Positions 19,001 to 26,005 of a stretch of DNA of 64,000 nucleotides are shown here, in pieces. Both the position numbers and the translations under genes were made by a program. The notes beneath the pieces were generated by a model that worked only from the letters and a program-made list of their open reading frames with translations, did not search any database and had not been told where the DNA came from. Source of the stretch: DATBSL01 sp963729875 (GTDB lineage: Bacteria; Acidobacteriota; Vicinamibacteria; Fen-336); contig CAVSPR010000002.1 in NCBI GenBank assembly GCA_963729875.1, positions 496,001 to 560,000 of the forward strand, in the 5' to 3' direction. Within the stretch, counting starts at the first letter, position 1, and each line of letters starts with the position of its first letter.

Positions 19001-20247
19001 ACGATGGCCGGGACGACGGGCGGGGCGGCCGGGGTCTCGTCCTGGAACTCGCCGAGGGAGATCGGGACCGCGACCTTGAGCATCAGGGTGAAGACCAGGA
19101 AGCCGATGGCGAAGACCCCGGCCGCCACCCGCAGCTCGGTGATCGACGGCACGTACTCGTAGATCTCGCCCAGCGTGTCGGGGGTCAGCCCGGGGATGAT
19201 CAGGCCCATGCCCTTGTCGATGTAGCACCCCGCGTACGTGGCGAGGCAGCCGAGGTTCAGGCTGACCCGGTTCCGCCTCGCCGCCGGCACGATGAAGAGG
19301 ACGAACGCGGCCACGTTCAGCGCCACCGCCGTCCAGGCGAAGGGGACGAGCGTGCGGTGCGCGCCCAGGCCCTGGAACCAGTACCGGGTGTAGAGCAGGT
19401 GCTCGGTGTCGGAGTAGTACTCCTTGAAGGCCTCCGCGCCGTGCAGGAAGAGGTTGAGGAACATGGCGTAGGCCATGAGCTCGGCGATCTTCCAGATCGC
19501 CTCGTCCTGGATCTCGAAGCGGGTGAAGCGGCGCAGGAGCTGCAGCACCACGAGGAGGATGGCGGGGCCGGAGCAGAAGGCGGAGGCGAGGAACTGCGGC
19601 GCGAGGATCGAGGAGTTCCAGTAGGGGCGCGCGGCAAGGCCGTTGTAGAGGAAGGCGGTGACGGTATGGATGCCCACCGCCATCGGGATCGAGAGCAGGA
19701 CGAGGGGGATGACCAGGCGCTTGTCGTAGTGCCGGCGGCAGAACGCGCGATACAGGATGTGCGTGACGACGACGAAGTTGACCGCGAAGTAGGCGTTCAG
19801 CACCACCGCGTCCCAGGCCAGGATCGAGCGGGGAACGTTCAGGTGGCCCCAGGGCGGGATGAGGTGCCAGAAGCGCTCGGGGTGCCCGATGTCGACCAGC
19901 ACGAACAGCAGGCACATGACGATGGCGCTCACCGCCAGCAGCTCGCCGAAGATGACGATCTCCCGGATCGGCTTCCAGTCGTAGACGTAGGCCGGGATGA
20001 CGAGCACGACGGCCGCCGCCGCCACCCCGACCAGGAAGGTGAAGTTGCCGATGTAGAAGCCCCAGCTCACCTGGTCCCGCATCGAGGTGAGGACGAGCCC
20101 GGTCGTCACCTGGTCGGCGTACGCGGCCACCCCCGACGCGATGAGCGCGGCCAGCAGGGCGATCCACCCCCAGTAGAGCCCGTTCCCCGCGAGGACGAGC
20201 CGCACGCTTCCCCTCACGAACCGCGCGAACCTCCAGGCGAAGGTCAT
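18997..20247 (-). CDS. nrfD: NrfD/PsrC-type integral membrane quinol oxidoreductase subunit
   Basis: 416 residues with about ten membrane helices. NrfD-family proteins hold the quinone site and pass electrons to or from a partner FeS protein. Seen here: YWGWIALLAALIASG, VSWGFYIGNFTFLVGVAAAAV, DIGHPERFWHLI, a long PRSILAWDAVVLNAYFAVNF helix, and late charged residues in ELMAYAMFLNLFLHGAEAFKEYY. Length and topology fit the ten-helix DsrP/HmeB-like branch better than the short eight-helix NrfD. It is the last gene of a five-gene leftward operon (cNMP protein, tetraheme cytochrome, FeS protein) with a sigma54 promoter at 22555-22571. No catalytic molybdenum or sulfite/nitrite reductase subunit is nearby. 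Confidence 0.85.
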   Translation of the reverse strand: MTFAWRFARFVRGSVRLVLAGNGLYWGWIALLAALIASGVAAYADQVTTGLVLTSMRDQVSWGFYIGNFTFLVGVAAAAVVLVIPAYVYDWKPIREIVIFGELLAVSAIVMCLLFVLVDIGHPERFWHLIPPWGHLNVPRSILAWDAVVLNAYFAVNFVVVTHILYRAFCRRHYDKRLVIPLVLLSIPMAVGIHTVTAFLYNGLAARPYWNSSILAPQFLASAFCSGPAILLVVLQLLRRFTRFEIQDEAIWKIAELMAYAMFLNLFLHGAEAFKEYYSDTEHLLYTRYWFQGLGAHRTLVPFAWTAVALNVAAFVLFIVPAARRNRVSLNLGCLATYAGCYIDKGMGLIIPGLTPDTLGEIYEYVPSITELRVAAGVFAIGFLVFTLMLKVAVPISLGEFQDETPAAPPVVPAIV

Positions 20248-20254
20248 GGGCGCC

Positions 20255-21157
20255 TCACGTCGCGTAGAAGTAGAAGAACTTCGGGAGGGTGTTGAGCTCC
20301 TCCTTCAGGACGAGGACGCGCTTCTTCTCGATGATGTAGCGGATCTCGCTCTCGGGGTCGAGGAGGTTCCCGAACTTGCGCGCCCCCACCGGGCACACCT
20401 CGACGCACGCGGGGTAGCGCCCGTTGCGCACCCGCTGGATGCAGAAGGTGCACTTCTCGACGACGCCCTTGGGGCGCGGCCGGTTGCCCAGGTAGTGGGT
20501 GTCGGGGTTGAGCTCGTCCCTGGGGATGGTCGGCTTCGTCCAGTTGAAGTGCCGCGCGCCGTACGGGCACGCGGCCATGCAGCAGCGGCAGCCGATGCAC
20601 CAGTCGTAGTCGATGACCACGATCCCGTCCGGCTCCGTCCACGTGGCCCCGGTGGGGCAGGTCTTCACGCAGGGGGCGTTCGGCACTGCTGGCAGGCGAC
20701 GGGCACGTAGAAGTGGCCCTCCTCCGGGACCTCGGCCGGCTGGTAGTAGGGGTTGGCCTCGCGGAAGTCGATGCCCTTCTCCTTCTCCATCTGCAGGACC
20801 CGGATCCAGTGCACCTGGGGGTCGCGCGACTGGTTGTTCTCTTCGACGCACGCGTAGACGCACCGGCGGCAGCCGATGCAGCGGGAGAGGTCGAGGGCGT
20901 AGCCGAAGAGGACGCCGGGCATCGGCGGCGTGTCCGCCACCGTCACGGCCTTTCCTCGCTCCGCCGAGTACTCGCGCTCCATCGCGTCGAGGGCCCGGCG
21001 CAGGCGGTCCTTCGGCATCTCGCGCAGGCGCCTCGGGCCGCAGCCGGTCAGCAGAAAGCCGGCGGCGGCAGCGGCGGCGATGGACGCGAAGCTCGCGGCG
21101 CGTGCAGCCGGTGGCGCACGGCTCGGCCGGCGCGTTCCTGACGGGAAGGCTCTTCAT
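20255..21157 (-). CDS. four-cluster [4Fe-4S] NrfC/DsrO-like electron-transfer protein, two frameshifts
   Basis: About 300 residues when two one-base breaks are bridged. ATG 21157 (overlapping the cytochrome stop as ATGA) reads MKSLPVRNAPAEPCATGCTRRE; after a break near 21105 the frame gives SFASIAAAAAAGFLLTGC, i.e. a twin-arginine-type TRR motif, a hydrophobic core and a lipobox-like LTGC. Then CIGCRRCVYAC, CQQC, a break near 20683, NAPCVKTC, CIGCRCCMAACPYGAR, and CTFCIQRVRNGRYPACVEVCPVGA: sixteen cysteines for four cubane clusters. It would sit on the periplasmic face and wire the tetraheme cytochrome to NrfD. Confidence 0.8.
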   Translation of the reverse strand: MKSLPVRNAPAEPCATGCTRRELRVHRRRCRRRLSADRLRPEAPARDAEGPPAPGPRRDGARVLGGARKGRDGGGHAADARRPLRLRPRPLPLHRLPPVRLRVRRREQPVARPPGALDPGPADGEGEGHRLPRGQPLLPAGRGPGGGPLLRARRLPAVPNAPCVKTCPTGATWTEPDGIVVIDYDWCIGCRCCMAACPYGARHFNWTKPTIPRDELNPDTHYLGNRPRPKGVVEKCTFCIQRVRNGRYPACVEVCPVGARKFGNLLDPESEIRYIIEKKRVLVLKEELNTLPKFFYFYAT

Positions 21158-21699
21158 CGGGCGACCCCCGGCCGGGTGGGCGGGATGGGCGCCGGCTTCG
21201 GCGCGAGCGGCTTGAAGTGCGGGGAGTGCGGGTTGTGGCAGTTGGCGCAGAGCAGGTACCGCTTGTGGCCGTTCCACTCCCCGGTGCGCCGGCCGTGGAC
21301 GCCGGCCTTCCAGTCGCGGAGCTTCTCCCCGTGGCACTGGCCGCAGAGCCGGTACGACTCGTCGAAGCCCACGCGCTCGCCGCTCGCGAGGTGGAGCCAG
21401 TCCCGGTTGGTCGCGTCGTGGCAGTCCAGGCACCACCGGTGCTCCTCGTCGTGCCGGAGGACGATGTCGTCGTGCATCGCGGTGAGGGGCCGGCGCGTGC
21501 GGTCCACCGGGAGGTCGGCGTGGCAGCCGGAGCAGGGGAAGATGCCTTCGGAGAAGGGCGGCGGCGGGACCTCCGGGCGCTCCTCCGCGGCCGGGGCAGC
21601 GGCACGCGGGGGAGAGGGGGCCTGCCTCGCGGGCTCCTCGTCGAGGGCGAGGGCGGCGAGGGCGGCGAGCAGCAGAGCGGGGAGAGCCAGGCGCCTCAT
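21154..21699 (-). CDS. exported tetraheme cytochrome c
   Basis: 181 residues. Signal peptide (MRRLALPALLLAALAALALD) and a Pro/Ala-rich linker, then four CxxCH heme sites: CSGCH, CLDCH, CGQCH and CANCH. Extra histidines (TAMHDDIVLRHDEEH, AGVHGRRTGEWNGHKRY, NPHSPHF) could be distal ligands, giving bis-His low-potential hemes like those of NrfB/NrfH- or c3-type carriers. It is translated just before the FeS protein, whose ATG overlaps its TGA. Probable role: periplasmic electron entry or exit of the NrfD complex. Confidence 0.85.
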   Translation of the reverse strand: MRRLALPALLLAALAALALDEEPARQAPSPPRAAAPAAEERPEVPPPPFSEGIFPCSGCHADLPVDRTRRPLTAMHDDIVLRHDEEHRWCLDCHDATNRDWLHLASGERVGFDESYRLCGQCHGEKLRDWKAGVHGRRTGEWNGHKRYLLCANCHNPHSPHFKPLAPKPAPIPPTRPGVAR

Positions 21700-21713
21700 G
21701 GAGGATCCGCCGG

Positions 21714-22184
21714 TCAGGCCCGGCTGATCCCGACCACGCGTTGCACCTCGCGCAGCCACATGGTCTGCATGATCTGCAGCCGGTGTCCCACCACCGCGCC
21801 CAGGTTCCGCGTCACGGCGTACCCCACCGCGGGGTGGGCCGCGAAGTGGTCGAAGAGGGCCGCTCGCGGGAGCGCGAGCACCTCGGTGTCCACCGCCGCC
21901 GCCGCCTTCAGCGTGAAGCGGTGCGGGGGGACGAGGGCGGACCATCCCAGGCTCTGGCCCGGGGAGCGCTCCTCGATGAGGACATCCTGCTCCCTGTCCC
22001 GGACCGTCATGGGCAAGGTGAGAGCGATTCGGCCCCTCTCCACCACGAAGAGGCTCTGCGCCGCGTCCCCCAGGTTGAAGAGCACCTGGCCGGCGGAGAG
22101 CGCGATGCGCGAGCCCAGCGCCCGCACCCGCTCCGCGTCCTCGTCTGCGATGCCGACCAGCACGTCCGCCGGAGCCGTGGTCAC
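21714..22184 (-). CDS. stand-alone cyclic-nucleotide-binding (CAP_ED) domain protein
   Basis: 156 residues from GTG 22184 with GAGGAG seven bases upstream. One beta-roll of the CRP/FNR effector type: LFNLGDAAQSLFVVERGRIAL, then GQSLGWSALVPPHRFTLKA and DTEVLALPRAALFDHF. The phosphate-binding cassette has GW where cAMP binders have GE, so cAMP binding is doubtful. No helix-turn-helix follows, so it is not a DNA-binding regulator; it may be a regulatory subunit of the redox complex encoded after it. Sits between the small membrane protein and the cytochrome, 14 bases before the latter. Confidence 0.75.
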   Translation of the reverse strand: MTTAPADVLVGIADEDAERVRALGSRIALSAGQVLFNLGDAAQSLFVVERGRIALTLPMTVRDREQDVLIEERSPGQSLGWSALVPPHRFTLKAAAAVDTEVLALPRAALFDHFAAHPAVGYAVTRNLGAVVGHRLQIMQTMWLREVQRVVGISRA

Positions 22185-22193
22185 GGGTGCTCC

Positions 22194-22523
22194 TCAGTTC
22201 ACGAGGCGCGACGTCGTGCGGCTGTGAAGCGACTGCCCGCTGGGGGTGTGGAGGAACGACTCCGCCGCCGCCTGCTCGAGCCGGATGTGCTGCTCGATCC
22301 TCAGGAGCAGCGCCTCGACGGGCACGGGCTCCATCTCCATCCGGGGCTCCGCCACCGGCGCCGCGTCCGCCGCCGACGCGAAGAAGCGCTGCGGCTCGAG
22401 AGCCACCCGCTTCACGGGGCTCGTCGCCTCGGGGCGATCGTCGCGCGTGGCGGCCGCGAAGAGCACGGCGCTCACCGCCACCGCCAGGAGGCTCATGACC
22501 GCTGCCATCAGGAACATCTCCAT
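22194..22523 (-). CDS. small single-pass membrane protein, first gene of the redox operon
   Basis: 109 residues from ATG 22523, with GGGAGG upstream; longer upstream openings in this frame would cross the sigma54 promoter. Residues 1-25 are a membrane anchor (MEMFLMAAVMSLLAVAVSAVLF), followed by a Pro/Glu-rich region and a conserved-looking helical end (VEALLLRIEQHIRLEQAAAESFL, then a Ser/Thr/Arg tail). Function unknown. Its place directly after the promoter and nine bases before the cNMP-domain gene suggests an assembly or anchoring role for the complex. Confidence 0.7.
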   Translation of the reverse strand: MEMFLMAAVMSLLAVAVSAVLFAAATRDDRPEATSPVKRVALEPQRFFASAADAAPVAEPRMEMEPVPVEALLLRIEQHIRLEQAAAESFLHTPSGQSLHSRTTSRLVN

Positions 22524-22554
22524 ACTCGACCTCCCTGGCTTCGTCCGGAGAAGG

Positions 22555-22571
22555 AAGCACGTCCGATGCCA
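22555..22571 (-). promoter_or_regulatory. sigma54 (-24/-12) promoter of the redox operon
   Basis: Leftward TGGCATCGGACGTGCTT: GG and GC dinucleotides are separated by exactly ten bases, with TGGCA and TGCTT as in the sigma54 consensus (TGGCAC-N5-TTGCW). The predicted start near 22545 leaves a leader of about 22 bases holding the GGGAGG ribosome site. A divergent NtrC-type activator gene with the GAFTGA sigma54 contact motif lies next to it. Confidence 0.75.
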
Positions 22572-22652
22572 GAGCGGCCGTGCGCGCAAACCCTCGGCCG
22601 GCCAGGCGAATCCGGGTGGCGGTCGTCGGCCCGGGACCGCGACCTGCCAATT

Positions 22653-22681
22653 CGTCAGGGCAGGCCTGACGTCTTGTCAGG
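22653..22681. promoter_or_regulatory. three alternating 6-bp half-sites: probable enhancer site for the NtrC-type regulator
   Basis: GTCAGG at 22654, CCTGAC at 22665 and GTCAGG at 22676 form two overlapping perfect inverted repeats with five-base spacers (arms extend to 7 bp in the first). The half-sites recur every 11 bp, one helical turn. They lie about 110-135 bp upstream of the predicted sigma54 start, where enhancer-binding proteins usually bind, and 61-88 bp before the sensor kinase ATG, so autoregulation is possible. Confidence 0.65.
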
Positions 22682-22741
22682 CGTTGACGGCACCGGTCGC
22701 GTCTGCCACCATCGCCGCCGTCTCCTCCCGACAGGCCCAGA

Positions 22742-24607
22742 ATGCCACGGCGTTTGACGAGCATGACGGCCGGTCTCGCCGTGGGCATCACCGCCGCGGT
22801 GGCGGTCGCCTGTGCCGCCGGGGCGTACTTCTACTCGCTCCACCACTTCCGGACGCTGATCGCCAACGAGAGGACGACCGCCCTCGCCCAGGGCGAGCTC
22901 ATGCGCGCGGCGCTCGAGCACCAGATGATGGAGAACGACCGCAGCCTGATCGCGCGGATGGTGGAGACCTTCGGGAAGGAGCCCCGCGTCTCCCGGGTCA
23001 TGCTCCTGGACCGCCAGGGCGTGGCGCGCTTCTCGACCGCACCCGTGCTGGCGCCGAGGGAGCTCGACCTGCGCTCGGCGACCTGCCAGGCCTGCCACCG
23101 GCTGCCCCCGGAGAAGCGGGACTCGAGCCAGGTCATCGAGATGGGAGACCGGACGATCCTGCGCACGGTGATCCCCTTCCGCAACCGCGAGGCCTGCCAC
23201 CGTTGCCACGACCCCGCCCACCGCATCAACGGGATCATGCTGTTCGACCTCGACGCCGGGGGAATCCGCGCCGAGGTGAACCACGACCTGCGCTGGCTGG
23301 TCGGGGGCACGGCGGCCTTCGCCCTCGTCCTCATCCTCCTCATTGCGATCGTGGTGCGGGTGTTCGTTCTGCGGCGCCTGCAGCGCTTCGAGACGACGGC
23401 CCGCCTGATCGCCGGGGGAGACCTCGCCCAGCGGATCCCGGCGGAGGGCGCCGACACCGTCTCCTGGCTGGCCCGGGAGTTCAACACCATGGCCGACTCC
23501 GTGACCGGCCTGGTGAGCGAAGTCCGCAGCGAGCGCGAGCGCCTGGAAACCGTGATCAACAGCATCGACGACGGGATCGTCGTCCTCGACCCGCAACGGA
23601 AGGTCGTGGCCGCGAACGACGCCTTCCTGCAGCGCACGGGCACCGTGCGCGACGAGGCGCTCGGCTGCTCGTGCCGCGACGTGACGACGTCGCTCTGCGC
23701 CTTCGACGACTGCCCGACCCTCGCCTGCCTCGGCTCCGGGAGCCGTCAGGTCCGCCTGTGCGAGCGGCGCAAGCCCGACGGGTCCGTGGCCTGGGAGGAG
23801 GTGCACGCCTCTCCGATCCGGGGCCCGGACGGTTCGCTCGTCCAGGTGGTGGAGGTGTGGCGCGACATCACGGAGAGGCGCGTTGCCGAGGCACGTCTCG
23901 CCGAGGGCCACCGCCTCGCCTCCCTCGGGCAGCTCGCCTCCGGCTTCTCGCACGAGATGAACACGCCGCTCGCCACCGTCCTCGCCTGCGTCGAGGGGAT
24001 CCAGCGCGAGGCACGGGGGCAGTCGGCGAGCCCGGAGTGGTCGAGCATCGGCGAGAGCGCCGGCATCGCCCGGGAGCAGATCCTCCGCTGCCGGGGCATC
24101 ACCCAGCACTTCCTGCGCATGTCGCGCGGGCAGACCTCCGCCGACATCGTCGACCTCGAGGTGACCGCGCGGGCGGTGGCCCGGCTGGTCGAGCCGACCG
24201 CGCGGGACCTGGGCGTCCGGATCGACGTCGGGCCGTTGCCCCCGGGACTGCACGCCCGCGCCGACGAGTCGGAGCTGCAGCATGCCCTGATCAACCTCAT
24301 GCTGAACGCGGTGCAGGCCTGCCGCCCGGGCGGCACGGTGGTGCTGACCGCCGAGCGCGGCGATACCCTCCGGCTCCGCATCACGGACGACGGGTGCGGT
24401 ATCGCTCCCGAGCAGCGGACCCGGATCTTCGAGCCTTTCGTCAGCCTCCGGAAGGGGGGTATCGGCCTGGGTCTCTTCCTGTCGCAGAGCTTCATCCGTC
24501 GCTGGGGCGGCGAGATCGTGATCGAGAGCGAGCCGGGGCGGGGATCGACGTTCGAGATCCGCCTGCCGGCGGCGGCGAGCGGTGTCGAGAGCGAGGGGGC
24601 CCCGTGA
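22742..24607 (+). CDS. membrane histidine kinase with two periplasmic CxxCH (c-type heme) motifs
   Basis: 621 residues. First membrane helix about 9-30, periplasmic domain to about 183, second helix about 185-208, HAMP to about 262, PAS about 265-385, HisKA with His404 in FSHEMNTPL, then an ATPase domain (N-box HALINLMLNAVQA; DDGCGIAPEQ; GGIGLGLFLS). The periplasmic domain carries CQACH (115-119) and CHRCH (152-156), both on the side where cytochrome c maturation occurs, so one or two covalent hemes are likely. The PAS contains a cysteine cluster (C309, C311, C319, C324, C329, C340). The regulator gene overlaps its stop. Such heme sensors are known in Geobacter-type bacteria; the ligand or redox signal here is not known. 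Confidence 0.85.
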   Translation: MPRRLTSMTAGLAVGITAAVAVACAAGAYFYSLHHFRTLIANERTTALAQGELMRAALEHQMMENDRSLIARMVETFGKEPRVSRVMLLDRQGVARFSTAPVLAPRELDLRSATCQACHRLPPEKRDSSQVIEMGDRTILRTVIPFRNREACHRCHDPAHRINGIMLFDLDAGGIRAEVNHDLRWLVGGTAAFALVLILLIAIVVRVFVLRRLQRFETTARLIAGGDLAQRIPAEGADTVSWLAREFNTMADSVTGLVSEVRSERERLETVINSIDDGIVVLDPQRKVVAANDAFLQRTGTVRDEALGCSCRDVTTSLCAFDDCPTLACLGSGSRQVRLCERRKPDGSVAWEEVHASPIRGPDGSLVQVVEVWRDITERRVAEARLAEGHRLASLGQLASGFSHEMNTPLATVLACVEGIQREARGQSASPEWSSIGESAGIAREQILRCRGITQHFLRMSRGQTSADIVDLEVTARAVARLVEPTARDLGVRIDVGPLPPGLHARADESELQHALINLMLNAVQACRPGGTVVLTAERGDTLRLRITDDGCGIAPEQRTRIFEPFVSLRKGGIGLGLFLSQSFIRRWGGEIVIESEPGRGSTFEIRLPAAASGVESEGAP

Positions 24608-25965
24608 AGCCCGCGGCCGCGCTCCTCCTGGTCGACGACGACGAGGCCTTCCGCAAGGCGCTGGCCCGGGAGCTGGGGCGGGTGGGCTACGACGTCGCGA
24701 CCGCGGGATCGGGGGAAGAGGCCCTGCGCCGCGTGGCGGAGCGTGAGCCCGAGGTCGTGCTCCTCGACCTGCGCCTGCCCGACCGGGACGGGCTCGAGGT
24801 GCTGGAGGCCATCCACACCGCGAGCCCTGGCACCGACGTCATCATGCTCACCGGCCACGGATCCATCGACACCGCGATCCAGGCGGTGCGGGCGGGTGCC
24901 TTCGACTACGTCGCCAAGCCATGCCCCCTCGACGAGCTCGAGGTACGCATCCAGAGGGCGCTCGAGCGCCAGTCGCTCCGCCGCCGCGCGACCCTCCTCG
25001 AGCGCGGCCTCACCCCTCCGGACGTCGCGAGCTCGTTCGTGGGAGACAGCCCCGAGTTCCGCCGCCTCGCCCAGCTCATCGAGCGGGTGGCCCCGAGCGA
25101 CTCCACCGTGCTCATCACCGGCGAGACGGGGTCGGGAAAGGAGATGGTCGCCAAGCTCATCCACGCGCGCAGCTCCCGGCGGGGCCGGCCCTTCGTCGTC
25201 GTCGAGTGTGCGGCCCTCCAGGAGAGCCTCCTCCAGAGCGAGCTCTTCGGCCACGATCGCGGCGCCTTCACCGGCGCGGATCGCGCCAAGCCGGGCCTCT
25301 TCGAGGTGGCCCACGGCGGCACGATCTTCCTGGACGAGATCGGCGAGGTCAGCCAGACGACCCAGGTGAAGCTGCTCCGCGTGCTGGACACCTCGACTTT
25401 CCGTCACGTCGGGGGCACGGCCGAGATCCGGGTGGACGTCCGGGTGCTCGCGGCCACGAACCGGGACCTCCCCGCGCTGGTGAAGCAGGGGCTCTTCCGC
25501 GAGGACCTGTTCTACCGGCTGAGCACGATCGCGGTCGAGGTGCCGGCCCTCCGCGAGCGACGGGGAGACGTGGCCCGTCTGGCCGGGCACTTCGTGGCCG
25601 CCCTCAACGAACGCTACGGCACCGAGCGGCGCCTGGGCGAGCGCGCCCTCGCAATCCTCGAGCGCCACGACTGGCCCGGGAACGTCCGCGAGCTGCAGCA
25701 CGCCCTCGAGGCGGCCATGGTCGTGTGTGACGGGGAGGAGATCCTGCCCCGACACCTTCCGCGTGCCCTGGCTGGCGCCCCGGCTCCCGCGCCGGTGGCC
25801 GAGGCCGTCCCGGGGTCCATGCCGACGCTCGAGGCGGTCGAGCGCGCCCACGTCGAGCGCGCTCTGCGGGCGGCGGACGGCCATCGAGGCAACGCGGCGA
25901 AGCTGCTCGGCATCAGCGAGCGCAACCTCTACCGAAAGCTCCGGGAGTACGGGCTCCTGTCCTAG
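24604..25965 (+). CDS. NtrC-family sigma54-dependent response regulator
   Basis: 453 residues from GTG 24604 (GTGA overlap with the kinase). Receiver domain with phospho-acceptor D55 (VVLLDLRLPD) and acidic pocket VDDDE; AAA+ domain with Walker A GETGSGKE (173-180), the sigma54-contact GAFTGA loop near 220, Walker B GTIFLDEIGE and an arginine finger region (FREDLFYRL); C-terminal Fis-type helix-turn-helix (HRGNAAKLLGISERNLYRKLREYGL). Expected to bind the inverted repeats at 22653-22681 and activate the divergent sigma54 promoter when phosphorylated by the heme-motif kinase. Confidence 0.92.
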   Translation: MKPAAALLLVDDDEAFRKALARELGRVGYDVATAGSGEEALRRVAEREPEVVLLDLRLPDRDGLEVLEAIHTASPGTDVIMLTGHGSIDTAIQAVRAGAFDYVAKPCPLDELEVRIQRALERQSLRRRATLLERGLTPPDVASSFVGDSPEFRRLAQLIERVAPSDSTVLITGETGSGKEMVAKLIHARSSRRGRPFVVVECAALQESLLQSELFGHDRGAFTGADRAKPGLFEVAHGGTIFLDEIGEVSQTTQVKLLRVLDTSTFRHVGGTAEIRVDVRVLAATNRDLPALVKQGLFREDLFYRLSTIAVEVPALRERRGDVARLAGHFVAALNERYGTERRLGERALAILERHDWPGNVRELQHALEAAMVVCDGEEILPRHLPRALAGAPAPAPVAEAVPGSMPTLEAVERAHVERALRAADGHRGNAAKLLGISERNLYRKLREYGLLS

Positions 25966-26005
25966 GACGAGATTGGGTCTGCCGAGCGACGAGGACGCCG
26001 CATCG

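Noticed and set aside
18997..21699. Assignment of the redox genes as a nitrite, sulfite or polysulfide reductase
   Set aside because: No pentaheme/octaheme catalytic cytochrome, siroheme protein or molybdopterin subunit is encoded nearby, so only an electron-transfer module can be supported.
21714..22184. CRP/FNR-type transcription factor for the cNMP-domain protein
   Set aside because: The protein ends right after the effector domain, with no helix-turn-helix.
22740..22770. Sigma54 promoter for the sensor kinase gene itself
   Set aside because: GGCACCGG at 22689 looked promising but no GC lies ten bases after the GG.
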